Positions 50,328 through 60,390 of a DNA stretch of 64,000 bases are shown piece after piece. How positions within the stretch are numbered: position 1 is the stretch's first letter; the number at the start of each line of letters is the position of its first letter. Position numbers and translations under genes: made by a program. The notes beneath the pieces were generated by a model. That model saw nothing but the letters and a program-made list of their open reading frames with translations. It made no database searches and was not told the DNA's origin. Source of the stretch: Dickeya lacustris (GTDB lineage Bacteria > Pseudomonadota > Gammaproteobacteria > Enterobacterales > Enterobacteriaceae); the NCBI RefSeq assembly GCF_029635795.1, contig NZ_CP114280.1:3844001-3908000 (forward strand), in the 5' to 3' direction.

Positions 50328-50684
50328 TTAGAGAATGTCCAGCACCTGCTCTGGCGGCCTGCCGATTCTGGCTTTACCGTTAGCCAGTACGATAGGGCGT
50401 TCAATTAATTTCGGGTGACTGACCATCGCCTGAATCAGTTCTGCTTCGCTAAGATGAGCCTCAGCCAGACCCAGTTCCCGATACAGCTCTTCTTTACTGC
50501 GCATCAGCTCGCGTGCGTGGCTAAAGCCGAGTTTTTCGAGAATAGAGGTCAGCGTGGCCGCATCTGGCGGTGTGTCGAGATACAACACTATCTCTGGATT
50601 GATGCCGTGCTGTTGTAATAGGGCGAGCGTCTCTCGGCTTTTTGAACAGCGTGGGTTGTGATAAATCGTGACCTGTTGGCTCAT
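50328..50684 (-). CDS. yfgD: ArsC-family protein YfgD
   Basis: A 118-residue thioredoxin-fold protein of the arsenate-reductase (ArsC) family. The catalytic CSKSRETL pattern is near residue 13 and the RPIVL cis-proline segment near 96. Biochemical function in E. coli is not settled, and there are no ars genes nearby, so a role in arsenic detoxification is only inferred from the family. It is convergent with hda and followed by bepA, the same order as in E. coli. Confidence 0.9.
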   Translation of the reverse strand: MSQQVTIYHNPRCSKSRETLALLQQHGINPEIVLYLDTPPDAATLTSILEKLGFSHARELMRSKEELYRELGLAEAHLSEAELIQAMVSHPKLIERPIVLANGKARIGRPPEQVLDIL

Positions 50685-50699
50685 ATTATTGACTCTATC

Positions 50700-52163
50700 T
50701 TAAGATTTTTCATAAGGACGGAAGCGTTGCTGTAAAGCACGTAACTGATCGATACGAGCGTCATAGCGGGCTTGATCCATGCTGCCGAGTTTACTTTGTG
50801 AACTGGCATTACTGAGTAATCGAATCGCTTGATCGAGCTTCCCGGTCAACGCCAAACTCTCTGCCCGGGCAGCCAGCTCTTCGCTGCGCATATTTTGGGC
50901 GGCGCTGGCCTGCGCCAACAGATCCCAACCGTTGGTATCGTCAGGGTGGGCATAGGTGTATTTGCGCAAAATACGGCTCGCTTCAGCGGGCTTGTGGCTT
51001 TCTACCAACGCATTAGACAAGTTAAGTTCAAGCACCGGATTGCCCTGAGCATCGGCCATCTTCTGTAACCGTGCTACCGCTAATTCGGGGCGCTGCTGAC
51101 CGATGTCTATGTCTGTGAGCAAATCTAAAAACCACGGATTAGCCGGGGATTTTTCCAGCAACGGCTGCAAGGCGTTACGCGCGTCATCATATTTTTTGGC
51201 CTGATATGCGCGGATGGCGCGCCCATATTGCGCAGCCTGCTGTTCACGCTGGTTGCCTTTAGCCCAGTTATCAATCAGCGCTTGTGCATAAGGCGCATCC
51301 TGTGAACCGTACATGCCCAATACGCGCACCTTGGCGAACATAAAATCTTGCGAGGCATGCAATGGCGTCGCCTTCATCTGGTTGGCGCGATTACGGGCAT
51401 CGGCCAGACGGCTTTCTGGCAGCGGGTGTGTTAACAACATTTCTGGCGGCTTCGTCGCATAGCGTGACATGTCTGCCAGACGTTGCAGAAAGTTAGGCAT
51501 CGACTGCGGATCGAAACCGGCCCGTTGTAGCACCTGAATGCCGATACGGTCAGCTTCCTGTTCATTAGATTGGGTAAAGCTGATTACGCTTTGCTGCGCG
51601 CCCGCCAGTGTGCCACTCAGTGCGGCAAAACCGGCCTGCGGGTTGGCCATCGCCAGCAGCAGCGAGCCAAAAGCACCTGCCCAGGCGAGCGGCGCGCTGG
51701 CTTTTTGTGCTTCCATCGCTCTGGCCAGATGGCGCTGAGTGACGTGGGAAATTTCATGCGCCAGCACCGAGGCAAGTTCGCTTTCGTTGTCGATATAACG
51801 AAATAAACCGGAATGCAGTACGACATTGCCGCCAAAAAACGCAAACGCGTTGATTTCGTCATTATTAACCAAAAAGAAACTGAATGGTGTGCGCACCGAG
51901 TCTGCCGATGCAACCAGCCGCCCGCCTAACTGGTTAATATATTGCAACAGTAATGGGTCATTAATCAGCGGTGCGCCGCCGCGCAACTGGCGCAGGTAAA
52001 AATCGCCCATCAGACGCTCTTGATTAATACTGAGCGTTGCGCCAGCGGTGGTGCCGATGTCTGGCAGGGTTGAGGGCATCTCTTGAGCAAGACTGAACGG
52101 GCTCGCGTTTAGCAGCACGCCAGCCAGAATGGCGATAGCCGTGGGTTTAAACCGAGACAACAT
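50700..52163 (-). CDS. bepA: Periplasmic metalloprotease/chaperone BepA
   Basis: A 487-residue periplasmic protein: signal peptide about 1-27, an M48 zinc protease domain with H136EISH140 and the later NEQEADR glutamate (about 201-204), then a C-terminal tetratricopeptide-repeat domain (about 310-480). BepA helps LptD mature and degrades stalled outer-membrane proteins. Downstream of it the E. coli perM and hyf genes are absent, so bcp follows directly after 190 bp. Confidence 0.96.
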   Translation of the reverse strand: MLSRFKPTAIAILAGVLLNASPFSLAQEMPSTLPDIGTTAGATLSINQERLMGDFYLRQLRGGAPLINDPLLLQYINQLGGRLVASADSVRTPFSFFLVNNDEINAFAFFGGNVVLHSGLFRYIDNESELASVLAHEISHVTQRHLARAMEAQKASAPLAWAGAFGSLLLAMANPQAGFAALSGTLAGAQQSVISFTQSNEQEADRIGIQVLQRAGFDPQSMPNFLQRLADMSRYATKPPEMLLTHPLPESRLADARNRANQMKATPLHASQDFMFAKVRVLGMYGSQDAPYAQALIDNWAKGNQREQQAAQYGRAIRAYQAKKYDDARNALQPLLEKSPANPWFLDLLTDIDIGQQRPELAVARLQKMADAQGNPVLELNLSNALVESHKPAEASRILRKYTYAHPDDTNGWDLLAQASAAQNMRSEELAARAESLALTGKLDQAIRLLSNASSQSKLGSMDQARYDARIDQLRALQQRFRPYEKS

Positions 52164-52259
52164 AACGGATGATAACCTTCAACAGCCCCAATAGATGGAC
52201 ATCATCTTAGCCAGCGATGGCAGACAATGAAACACGATGGGGAAAAAAGGCCGACTAAA

Positions 52260-52293
52260 AAAGGAAAATGTGTGACAAAGGAAAATGTGTGGC
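52260..52293. repeat. 17-bp tandem duplication between bepA and bcp
   Basis: AAAGGAAAATGTGTGAC (52260-52276) and AAAGGAAAATGTGTGGC (52277-52293) are adjacent with a single mismatch. They lie about 100 bp before the bepA start and 60 bp after the bcp stop. Confidence 0.88.
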
Positions 52294-52352
52294 GAAGCAA
52301 GTTGCCGATGCGCGCTGTCTTGCATCGGCAATGAGAATGGCAGTGAAAGCGA

Positions 52353-52820
52353 TTAGGCGCTTTTCAGGTAATTCAAGACGATATCGTGGTGATTGCTGGT
52401 TTTGAAATCATCAAAAACGTGTTCAACCTTACCCTCAGCGTCGATAAGAAAACTGATGCGATGGATACCATCATAGGTTTTTCCCATAAAAGTTTTCTCG
52501 CCCCAGACGCCAAACTGTTCTGCAACCTGATGGTCTTCATCGGCAAGCAACGTAAAGTTGAGCAGCTCTTTTTCTACAAACCGCGACAGTTTTTCCGGTT
52601 TGTCAGTGCTAATTCCCAGAATTTCAACGCCAAAGGTTTTTAGCTCGTCCATATTATCGCGAAGTCCACAGGCTTGCACAGTGCAACCCGGCGTCATTGC
52701 TTTTGGATAGAAATACACCAACACCCGTTGTCCCTGGAAGTCGGCCAAATTTACTTGTTCGCCATCCTGGTCGGGCAAGCTAAATTTCGGTGCAATATCA
52801 CCGGCTTTCAGTGTGGTCAT
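52353..52820 (-). CDS. bcp: Thiol peroxidase Bcp (PrxQ-type)
   Basis: A 155-residue cytoplasmic peroxiredoxin that reduces organic hydroperoxides and H2O2. The peroxidatic cysteine is C46 in TPGCTVQAC and the resolving one is C51, five residues on, the PrxQ arrangement. ATG at 52820 follows GGAGAG at five bases; the GTG one codon before is less suitable. It begins just past the gcvR stop codon and should be co-transcribed with gcvR. Confidence 0.96.
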   Translation of the reverse strand: MTTLKAGDIAPKFSLPDQDGEQVNLADFQGQRVLVYFYPKAMTPGCTVQACGLRDNMDELKTFGVEILGISTDKPEKLSRFVEKELLNFTLLADEDHQVAEQFGVWGEKTFMGKTYDGIHRISFLIDAEGKVEHVFDDFKTSNHHDIVLNYLKSA

Positions 52821-52822
52821 CA

Positions 52823-53437
52823 CTACTCTCCATCTTTATTTTCGTGCTGTGGATAGTTCACAACGCTAATACTGCCTTGTGCATGCAGTTCTGTACATAG
52901 TTGATGAAAGGCCGGCTCAATAATTGAACCATCCAGTGTGACCGGGCTGTGTGCGGTAATCTGGATGTAAAGTTGCGGCGGCATATCACCGTTTGCCGGT
53001 TGAGTTTTAGACACCAGTTCGGCGATGTTCATTTGATGCGAATCAAACAGATCGGTAAAGCGTTCGATGATGTGTGGTGAGTCAGTAACATCGACCTTGA
53101 CCCACACGGTTGCGGGCATGGGCGGCCGGGACTGCGATTCGGTACGCTTCATCACAATCAGCAACTCCAGTTCGGCCCCTTTGAGCGGTAAGGTGGATTC
53201 GATGAGCGTAATCGCGTTCCAACTGCCTGATAACAGCATGATAAACGTGAATTCCGTGCCTAACATCGCAAGTCGGCTATCTTCAATGTTGCAACCACAG
53301 CTACTGACATGGCGGGTTATCGTATTCACGATGCCGGGACGATCGGTACCCAACGCAGTAATGACCAGATAGTGTTCTTGTGGGCGCGGCAAAATAGTGC
53401 TTCCTGTACAAAATGTTGGGAGTAACATGGTAAACAT
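52823..53437 (-). CDS. gcvR: Glycine cleavage system transcriptional repressor GcvR
   Basis: A 204-residue protein made of two ACT domains. Residues about 20-100 hold HYLVITALGTDRPGIVNTITR and the next ACT strand set; the second starts at PATVWVKVDVTDSPHIIERF. It binds glycine and inhibits GcvA activation of gcv genes. The start is uncertain: ATG at 53437 has AGGTGG upstream but gives 14 extra residues over E. coli; 53428 and a GTG at 53449 are alternatives. Divergent from dapA. Confidence 0.92.
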   Translation of the reverse strand: MFTMLLPTFCTGSTILPRPQEHYLVITALGTDRPGIVNTITRHVSSCGCNIEDSRLAMLGTEFTFIMLLSGSWNAITLIESTLPLKGAELELLIVMKRTESQSRPPMPATVWVKVDVTDSPHIIERFTDLFDSHQMNIAELVSKTQPANGDMPPQLYIQITAHSPVTLDGSIIEPAFHQLCTELHAQGSISVVNYPQHENKDGE

Positions 53438-53539
53438 AAAAAAAACCACCTGCCAAGCGCTGACAACAACGGTTGCAAGCTTGCTTTTGCATAGAAGTCA
53501 AAAGTACCATGAAGCACTTGTTTGTGGAGGGGATGGCCA

Positions 53540-54418
53540 ATGTTTACGGGTAGTATTGTTGCTCTGGTGACGCCGATGGATGACAAAGGTGCCGTTGATC
53601 GCGCGAGCCTGAAAAAACTGATTGATTATCATGTCGCTAGTGGAACATCTGCGATTGTTTCTGTGGGAACGACCGGTGAGTCGGCCACACTCAGCCACGA
53701 TGAACACGGCGATGTAGTGATGCTGACGCTGGAGTTGTGTGATGGCCGCATTCCGGTGATTGCCGGTACGGGTGCCAATTCTACAGCGGAAGCGATTTCT
53801 CTTACCCAGCGTTTTAATAATACGGGTGTGGCCGGGTGCCTGACCGTGACGCCCTATTACAACAAACCGACTCAAAATGGTTTGTTTCTGCATTTCAAGG
53901 CCATAGCCGAGCATACTGACCTGCCGCAGATCCTCTATAATGTGCCGTCTCGTACCGGGTGTGACATGCTGCCGGAAACGGTCGCCCGTCTGGCGGAAAT
54001 CAAAAATATTGTCGCCATTAAGGAAGCCACCGGGAACTTAAGTCGGGTTAGCCAGATCCAAGAGCTGGTTGATGAAGGCTTTATCTTGCTAAGTGGCGAT
54101 GACGCCAGTTCGCTTGACTTCATGCAACTCGGTGGGCATGGCGTAATTTCTGTGACAGCTAACATCGCTGCCCGTGAAATGGCGTCGCTGTGTGCGCTGG
54201 CCGCGCAGGGGAATTTCGTTGAAGCCCGCCGTTTGAATCAGCGTTTGATGCCGCTGCATCAGAAACTGTTTGTTGAACCCAATCCGATTCCGGTGAAATG
54301 GGCCTGTAAGGCATTGGGATTGATGGCGACCGATACGCTTCGCCTGCCGATGACGCCGTTGACGGATGTTGGTCGCGGTATCATGGAGCAGGCTATGAAG
54401 CAGGCGGGTCTGCTGTAA
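53540..54418 (+). CDS. dapA: 4-hydroxy-tetrahydrodipicolinate synthase DapA
   Basis: A 292-residue TIM-barrel lyase, first step of the lysine/diaminopimelate branch. The Schiff-base lysine is K161 in AIKEATGN, with T44-T45 (VGTTGESAT) and Y133 (LYNVPSRTG) completing the active site. The lysine feedback site residues (H53, H56 region: SHDEHGD) are present. ATG at 53540 has GGAGG upstream; an ATG at 53522 has none. It is followed by bamC, 16 bp on. Confidence 0.98.
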   Translation: MFTGSIVALVTPMDDKGAVDRASLKKLIDYHVASGTSAIVSVGTTGESATLSHDEHGDVVMLTLELCDGRIPVIAGTGANSTAEAISLTQRFNNTGVAGCLTVTPYYNKPTQNGLFLHFKAIAEHTDLPQILYNVPSRTGCDMLPETVARLAEIKNIVAIKEATGNLSRVSQIQELVDEGFILLSGDDASSLDFMQLGGHGVISVTANIAAREMASLCALAAQGNFVEARRLNQRLMPLHQKLFVEPNPIPVKWACKALGLMATDTLRLPMTPLTDVGRGIMEQAMKQAGLL

Positions 54419-54434
54419 CCGTTAGGGAGATTTG

Positions 54435-55475
54435 ATGAGTTCTTCATTGCAAAAGTCGATGGTGGCAAAGGTTGTTGGTGTTTCGCTGATTATGTTGCTG
54501 GCTGCCTGTTCTGGCGATCAGCGTTACAAGCGTCAGGCCAATGGCGATGAATCCTATCTGAAAACCCCGGAACACCGGGCGCTGAATGTACCGTCAGGTT
54601 TGATTCTGCCGTTACAGAATGGGGATTATGACATTCCACCGGTTAACCCGAATGGTGCTCTCGGTAAAGCGCTGGATATTCGCCCGCCGATGCAGCCATT
54701 GGCTTTGCTAAATGGTTCGCGCGGTCAGGTGTCGGGCGGTACCGCCACATTGTTATTAGAAAACAATGCGCGTAACGGCAGTCTGTGGCCGGTCTTGACC
54801 CAGGTGCTTCAGTCTAAGGGGTATACCGTGTCCAGCCGTCAGGACGCCAGCCGCACACTGACCACCGACTGGGTCAACTGGAAGCGTGAAGATGAAAATG
54901 CCGCTCATCAGGCCCGTTACCAGATAAGCCTGCAAACGCAGGGGTATCAGCTGGCGCTGACGGTGAAACTGCTAGAGCTCCAGCAAAATACCGTTCCAGT
55001 GACAGACGGCAACGAGATTCAGCGTTACAGCTCACTGATGCTCAACACGTTATCTGACGAGTTGGATAAGCGGCTTAATGAGAGCGAGAGCGCTCAGGCA
55101 AACCGCAACAGCCAGCAGTTAAACGTGCAAAGCGGGGCGGATGATTCTGGTTTACCACTGCTGGTAGTGCGCGGCCCTTACAATCAGGTTTGGGATCGTC
55201 TGCCGAAGGCACTGGATAAAGTGGGGATGACGGTTGGCGATCGCAGCCGACCACAGGGATCTGTTGCGGTGACGTATAAAGCACCGGGCAGCAGTACCTG
55301 GAGTGAGCTTGGCGCAAGCGACCCACAGTTGCCAAATGGCGACTATAAATTGCAGGTTGGGGACTTGGGCAATCGCAGCACGCTGCAATTTATCGACTCG
55401 AAAGGGCATACCCTTAGCCAGTCGCAAAATGATGCGCTGGTTGCCGTGTTCCAGGCCGCATTGAGCAAGTCGTAA
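54435..55475 (+). CDS. bamC: BAM complex lipoprotein BamC
   Basis: A 346-residue outer-membrane lipoprotein of the beta-barrel assembly machine. A signal peptide with lipobox LLAAC places the lipid cysteine at C25. An unstructured N-terminal stretch (about 26-100), which binds BamD, precedes two helix-grip domains. ATG at 54435 (TTG at 54432 is in the same frame) follows GGGAGA. The operon with dapA is as in E. coli. Confidence 0.95.
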   Translation: MSSSLQKSMVAKVVGVSLIMLLAACSGDQRYKRQANGDESYLKTPEHRALNVPSGLILPLQNGDYDIPPVNPNGALGKALDIRPPMQPLALLNGSRGQVSGGTATLLLENNARNGSLWPVLTQVLQSKGYTVSSRQDASRTLTTDWVNWKREDENAAHQARYQISLQTQGYQLALTVKLLELQQNTVPVTDGNEIQRYSSLMLNTLSDELDKRLNESESAQANRNSQQLNVQSGADDSGLPLLVVRGPYNQVWDRLPKALDKVGMTVGDRSRPQGSVAVTYKAPGSSTWSELGASDPQLPNGDYKLQVGDLGNRSTLQFIDSKGHTLSQSQNDALVAVFQAALSKS

Positions 55476-55489
55476 AATGTCATACAACA

Positions 55490-55512
55490 AAGGGTCGGAT
55501 TCTCCGGCCCTT
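55490..55512 (+). terminator. Terminator after bamC
   Basis: AAGGGTCGGA pairs with TCCGGCCCTT (one G-U), loop TTC-like, followed by TTCTTC. It begins about 15 bp after the bamC stop; the U-run is short and interrupted. Confidence 0.6.
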
Positions 55513-55624
55513 CTTCATTTAGTTATCTGCGTGATGCGTTTCGTTGCCTGTGTTATCGATGTATCAACGCGTTCAATCAACGGGCCCGGAGCCGGTGGCC
55601 CTGACTTGTGTGGAGTAATAAAAG

Positions 55625-56338
55625 ATGCAAAAACTAGCTGAGTTGTATCGCGGAAAAGCGAAAACGGTCTACGCCACTAATGATCCTGATCTTCTGGTGA
55701 TGGAGTTTCGCAATGATACGTCAGCAGGCGATGGTGCTCGCATTGAGCAGTTTGATCGCAAAGGAATGGTCAACAACAAGTTCAACCACTTCATCATGAG
55801 TAAACTGGAAGAAGCCGGGATTCCTACTCAGATGGTAAGCCTGCTTTCTGACAATGAAGTGCTGGTGAAAAAACTGGAGATGGTGCCGGTTGAATGCGTG
55901 GTACGTAACCGTTCTGCGGGGTCGCTGGTTAAGCGTCTTGGCATTGAGGAAGGGCTGATTCTCAATCCGCCGCTGTTTGACCTGTTCCTGAAAAATGATG
56001 CCATGCATGATCCGATGGTGAATGAGTCTTACTGCAAAACCTTTGGCTGGGTCAGTGAAGAAAATCTGGCGTGCATGAAAGCGTTGAGTTTTAAAGCCAA
56101 TGAAGTGTTGAGCAAACTGTTTGATGATGCGGGCCTTATCCTGGTGGATTTCAAACTGGAATTCGGTCTGTTTAAAGGCGAAGTGGTATTGGGCGATGAG
56201 TTCTCGCCGGATGGCAGCCGTCTGTGGGATAAAGAAACCCTCAATAAGATGGATAAAGATCGTTTCCGCCAGAGCCTGGGTGGGTTGATTGAAGCGTATG
56301 AGGAAGTCGCACGTCGTTTGGGCGTTCAATTAGACTAA
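55625..56338 (+). CDS. purC: SAICAR synthase PurC
   Basis: A 237-residue enzyme that joins CAIR and aspartate in purine synthesis. [24 protein letters not shown] (about 9-31) covers the ATP site; [18 protein letters not shown], the LFLKND segment and [11 protein letters not shown]...[12 protein letters not shown] follow. GGAG precedes the ATG by nine bases. The spacer to bamC is 149 bp. Downstream, the 335-bp spacer 56339-56673 holds one hairpin and no gene; E. coli has ypfJ and other genes there. Confidence 0.98.
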   Translation: MQKLAELYRGKAKTVYATNDPDLLVMEFRNDTSAGDGARIEQFDRKGMVNNKFNHFIMSKLEEAGIPTQMVSLLSDNEVLVKKLEMVPVECVVRNRSAGSLVKRLGIEEGLILNPPLFDLFLKNDAMHDPMVNESYCKTFGWVSEENLACMKALSFKANEVLSKLFDDAGLILVDFKLEFGLFKGEVVLGDEFSPDGSRLWDKETLNKMDKDRFRQSLGGLIEAYEEVARRLGVQLD

Positions 56339-56522
56339 CTGCGCAATCGTTTCCGTTCTGGCGGTGCTTAACCGGCTGCCAGACGGTGACGCTCAGGCGG
56401 TTCCTCAGTGGGCTACGGCATGCTATCCGATGTTTGTAGCCCTTTATTTTTGCATGATGCGCTTGCTTCGCGCGTTGACTGTGGCGAATTACCGGTTTGC
56501 GCTTAAGTTGCATCGTGTTTAT

Positions 56523-56545
56523 CGCCAATGGCCTGTTTATTGGCG
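56523..56545. terminator. Hairpin in the purC-DUF441 spacer
   Basis: CGCCAAT (56523-56529) pairs with ATTGGCG (56539-56545), then TACCGTTTTATT. It is 185 bp beyond purC, so possibly the distal terminator of that gene. Confidence 0.45.
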
Positions 56546-56673
56546 TACCGTTTTATTCTGACGCGTTTTTTTCCTGATGTCTGAGGCCGCTTTTTCACGA
56601 CCAAAGCGTGCTATGATGACGTACTCTTCTGTTCGAACATCCTGCTAAGTTATTTATTCCGAAAGGATATTTC

Positions 56674-57126
56674 ATGATTTCGTTTGACCCAACGCTGCTG
56701 GTGTTACTGGCATTGGCGGCCCTTGGCATTATCAGCCAGAACATGACCGTGACGCTGGCTATTTTGTTTCTGGTGATTGTGCGTATCACACCGTTGCATC
56801 AGACATTCCCGTGGGTAGAAAAATATGGCCTCTCTTGCGGCATTCTGGTTCTGACCATCGGTGTGATGGCGCCGATTGCCAGCGGTAAAATTGCCGCCGG
56901 TGACATCCTGCGTGCGTTTGTACACTGGCAATCGCTGTTGGCGGTAGCGATTGGCATTGGCGTCTCCTGGCTTGGTGGGCGAGGCGTCACCCTGATGAGT
57001 AATCAGCCTTCGGTGGTGGCAGGATTGCTGGTTGGCACCGTGATGGGTGTGGCGCTGTTTCGCGGCGTGCCGGTTGGGCCGCTTATCGCCGCCGGGCTGT
57101 TGTCGCTCCTGATTGGTAAAGGATAA
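56674..57126 (+). CDS. yeaL: DUF441 (UPF0756) membrane protein, YeaL-like
   Basis: A 150-residue hydrophobic protein with four predicted helices, closely like E. coli Yea[35 protein letters not shown] and [16 protein letters not shown] are hallmarks. Function unknown. GAAAGGA lies at a good distance before the ATG. It stops 6 bp before tmcA, so the two would be co-transcribed; in E. coli yeaL lies elsewhere. Confidence 0.9.
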   Translation: MISFDPTLLVLLALAALGIISQNMTVTLAILFLVIVRITPLHQTFPWVEKYGLSCGILVLTIGVMAPIASGKIAAGDILRAFVHWQSLLAVAIGIGVSWLGGRGVTLMSNQPSVVAGLLVGTVMGVALFRGVPVGPLIAAGLLSLLIGKG

Positions 57127-57131
57127 CGGCC

Positions 57132-59176
57132 GTGATACCGCAGGCGATAGCCCACTCATTCGTGCAAAGCCAGCGCGACCAACAGCGCTATGGTATTCGA
57201 CGTTTGGTTGTGCTCAGTGGTCAACCCGGCTGGTGTGATGAATGTGCGCAACAACTGAGTGGCTTGTTGAGCGGCGACTGGCTGTGGTTGAGTGATGCGG
57301 CACCCATGCAGGTGTCATCATTACCGCCTGCCAGAGCGCACATGCTGCTGGGGCAGGAATACCAGCATGCGGTGTTTGATGCTCGCACCGGCTTGGATGC
57401 TCAGGCATTAGCGATTCTGGCCGGTACGTTAAGGGCGGGAAGCTGGCTGATTTTACTCACGCCGGAGTGGGAGACATGGCCTGATTGCCCGGATAGTGAC
57501 AGTTTGCGCTGGAGTGAGCAGCCAGAGGCGATAGCGACGCCCCACTTTATTCGTCATCTGCAACGTCAGCTATTACTGGACGATGAGGTGGTGATATGGC
57601 GTGAACAGGACGGGCCATCGACAATTCCCCCGCCATCCACACGACCTGAGTGGCACCCGGCGAGCGGTACGCCAACGGCCTCTCAACAAGCGGCGCTTGA
57701 GCGCTTGTTGGGCGCTGACGTGCGCGTGTCGGTAATATCGGCTCCGCGCGGTCGTGGCAAATCGACGCTGGCAGGGATGCTGGCGCGTCAATGTCAGGGG
57801 ACATGTTGGGTCAGTGCCCCCTCGCGTGCCGCCTGCGATAGGTTATTGCAGGAGTGCGGTAGCCGCGCGGCATTTTTTGCCCCTGAACGCGCTGCTGGCT
57901 TATTGTCAGCAACAGCAAGATATTCGCGCAGATTGGTTACTGATTGATGAGGCGGCGGCCATTCCCTGCGCGCTGTTATCTGCGCTATTGGGCTATTTTC
58001 GTCGGGTTGTGATGATAACGACGGTGCTGGGGTATGAGGGGACTGGACGTGGTTTTTTGCTGAAATTTTGTGCATCACTGTCTGACTGGCAGATGATTGA
58101 GCTGACCTCGCCACTGCGCTTTGCCGGGCACGATGCACTAGAGCGAATCATTGACCGGGCGCTGTTGTTTGATGCGGAAAAGCAGGTGCCAGAAAAATTA
58201 GCAGGGCCTTTTTCAATCGATGCAGAGATCCCGGCAGGCTGGCTGCATCAGCCAGAACGCCTCGCGCAATGCTATGGATTACTGTGTAGCGCCCATTATC
58301 GTACTTCGCCACTGGATTTACGCCGCCTGCTGGATGCGCCGGGAATGCATATCGCCAGCGCGCGTGCCGGGCAGCAAACCGCTGGTGGTTATTTGGCTGG
58401 TGGAGGAGGGCGGGTTGCCACCAGCATTAGCCTGGGAGATTTGGGCAGGCCGCCGTAGGCCCAGAGGCAGCCTGGTGGCTCAGTCGCTGGCCGCGCATGG
58501 CAACGTATGGCAGGCACCGGTACTGCGCTCGCGACGAATCAGCAGAATTGCCGTGCTGGCAGCACATCGTGGTCAAGGAATTGGCCAGTCGTTGGTTGCT
58601 GCGCAGCAGCATCAGGCACGGTTGGCCGGGGTGGATTTTTTATCTGTGAGTTTTGGTTTTGAGCCGGGGCTGTGGCGATTTTGGCAACGCTGCGGATTTT
58701 TATTGGTGCGAATAGGCAGCCATGTTGAAGCCAGCAGCGGTTGTTATAGCGCGATGGCCCTGTTGCCCCTCAGTGAGGCGGGTAAAACGCTGGCAATCAC
58801 GGCACAACAGGAGCTGGCGCGAGACTGGTTCTGGTTGCAGCGAGAGATTCCTCTGTCGCTGCCGGGCCTTGCCCGAGATGACAAGCATTTGACGCCTGAT
58901 GACTGGCGCAATCTGGCCGGATTCGCGCTGGCTCAACGTACGGCGCAGGCGTGTCAGGGGGCATTGTCACGCCTGATAACCCAGTCGCCGTTACCATTAC
59001 CCGCGCTGCGACAGTGGCTGGAGCAGGGCATGGCGGTGACACAGTCTGTACAGCACCTGCAATTAGCGGGTCGAAAAGCATTAACTCAGCGCTGGCGTCA
59101 GGAAGCGGCCGAAGCGCTATGCCAGCTGGATGCGTTGCAATGGCAATCTTGGCAAGAAAGGATCGCGGTTTGTTAA
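57132..59176 (+). pseudogene. tmcA: tRNA(Met) cytidine acetyltransferase TmcA, two frameshifts
   Basis: TmcA makes N4-acetylcytidine at the wobble base of elongator tRNA(Met). From GTG 57132, the N-terminal domain and Walker A SAPRGRGKST are in frame 1. After AFFAP (about 57873-57886, T6 then C4) the sequence must move one base to give NALLAYC, Walker B LLIDEAAAIP and YEGTGRGFLLKFC. Near 58381-58390 (GCTGGTGGTT) a second shift restores VIWLVEEGG and the acetyltransferase part SRIAVLAAHRGQGIGQ, to the stop at 59176. All motifs of E. coli TmcA survive, so loss is recent or the indels are sequencing errors. Confidence 0.85.
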
Positions 59177-59405
59177 TGGGTTTTTACTTTTCGGATTCAT
59201 TTCAAGTGGCTTTGATCACAAATTGGTCACATTTTCTGTGCTTCAGCCTGCCAATCTCGCTGCGTCATATACACTGATCCTGATACAGGATAATGGAATA
59301 ACTTGTTCAATAAACCTCAATATTGACCTGCCACTGAGGGGCGTATAGTGACAACCAGACACGTTTGATAGGCGGTTTCCTTGCACGGAACCGTGGGAGA
59401 CTGAT

Positions 59406-60092
59406 ATGAAGCATGATTATTTTGTGGTGCAAACCCCTCCTTCACCCAAGCAGTTGTTCCTTTTTTATCACGGCGTTGGTGATAATCCGGTTTCGATGGG
59501 GCAAGTAGGGCGTTATTTTGCCAACTCATTTCCGCAGGCACAGGTTATCAGTATTGGCGGCCCGCAGGCTATCAGCCTAGGCGAGGGTCGCCAGTGGTTC
59601 TCCGTTCAGGAGGTGACAGAGGAAAATCGGCCCCGCCGGGTCGGTGCGGCCATGCCACATTTTGTTGAGACAGTACGTTACTGGCAGGAACAAACCGGCA
59701 TTGACTATGCGCACACTGCGCTGGTGGGGTTTTCGCAGGGAGCCATCATGATCCTCGAGTCGTTGAAGGTTGAACCCAATTTGGCCGGACGCGTCGTTGC
59801 CTTCGGTGGTCGTTTTGCCTCGCTGCCGGAACAACCATTTTACGACGTTGTGGTGCATCTGGTTCATGGCGAGGACGATCCGGTAATTATTGCCGATCAC
59901 GCTCGCGAGGCCGCTACAAGTTTGCGCGCCCAAGGCTCAGATTTCACGCTCGATCTGGTGCCTCAGTTAGGGCATGCCATTGATGATCGGATGATGGATT
60001 GCGCCCTGGATCGTCTGCACCATTATATTCCCAAGCGTTTTTGGGATGAGGCGGTGATGGGCGCGCGTGGTGAGTTGATCGCTTTTCGCTAG
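59406..60092 (+). CDS. ypfH: Carboxylesterase YpfH
   Basis: A 228-residue alpha/beta-hydrolase of the carboxylesterase/phospholipase family. The nucleophile elbow GFSQGAIM (about 114-121), aspartate in HGEDDPV and histidine in QLGHAID form the triad. E. coli YpfH acts on short acyl esters in vitro; natural substrate unknown. The 229-bp spacer from tmcA shows an AT-rich promoter-like region (TTGACC, TATAGT) and no gene. An 18-bp palindrome covers the stop codon. Confidence 0.92.
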   Translation: MKHDYFVVQTPPSPKQLFLFYHGVGDNPVSMGQVGRYFANSFPQAQVISIGGPQAISLGEGRQWFSVQEVTEENRPRRVGAAMPHFVETVRYWQEQTGIDYAHTALVGFSQGAIMILESLKVEPNLAGRVVAFGGRFASLPEQPFYDVVVHLVHGEDDPVIIADHAREAATSLRAQGSDFTLDLVPQLGHAIDDRMMDCALDRLHHYIPKRFWDEAVMGARGELIAFR

Positions 60093-60099
60093 CGAAAAG
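60082..60099. other. 18-bp perfect palindrome over the ypfH stop codon
   Basis: CTTTTCGCTAGCGAAAAG contains the stop TAG and the last codons of ypfH. As RNA it could fold only with strain at its centre, so a protein site or chance are also possible. Confidence 0.5.
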
Positions 60100-60124
60100 G
60101 CTGTATTGTGTATTTCTGTTGAAC

Positions 60125-60150
60125 GGCAGGCCGGGATTTCCCGGTCTGCC
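60125..60150. terminator. Terminator between convergent ypfH and ypfN
   Basis: GGCAGGCCGGG (60125-60135), loop ATTT, CCCGGTCTGCC (60140-60150), with one G-U pair. TGTTTAG follows. It lies 18 bp before the ypfN stop and likely serves both genes. Confidence 0.75.
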
Positions 60151-60167
60151 TGTTTAGGGGCACGTAA

Positions 60168-60356
60168 TCAGGGTTTCTTTTTCGGCCACTCGTCTTCATT
60201 ATCCCACTGTGCATTATTATCACGGTGCGGCGGTAATGGGGGTTTATCGTTTAGAAAACGTTTGTGATCAAGACGACTGAGCGCCTTGATGCCATTCATG
60301 ATCATGCCTAATAACACCAGCAGCACGACCCACCAGTAATCAGCAAGCCATCCCAT
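60168..60356 (-). CDS. ypfN: Small membrane protein YpfN (UPF0370)
   Basis: A 62-residue protein with one N-terminal helix ([16 protein letters not shown]) and a polar tail with the family motif [21 protein letters not shown], ending in KKKP. Function unknown. It lies between ypfH and dapE as in E. coli, except that the M15 peptidase gene is inserted next to dapE. Confidence 0.92.
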   Translation of the reverse strand: MGWLADYWWVVLLVLLGMIMNGIKALSRLDHKRFLNDKPPLPPHRDNNAQWDNEDEWPKKKP

Positions 60357-60390
60357 AACGCGGTTTTCTCCCAGAGTCAGTCAATATTGG

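Noticed and set aside
57754..58458. A separate gene from the middle frame of tmcA
   Set aside because: It begins out of frame within tmcA and carries only the TmcA ATPase core; it is a fragment of one gene split by frameshifts.
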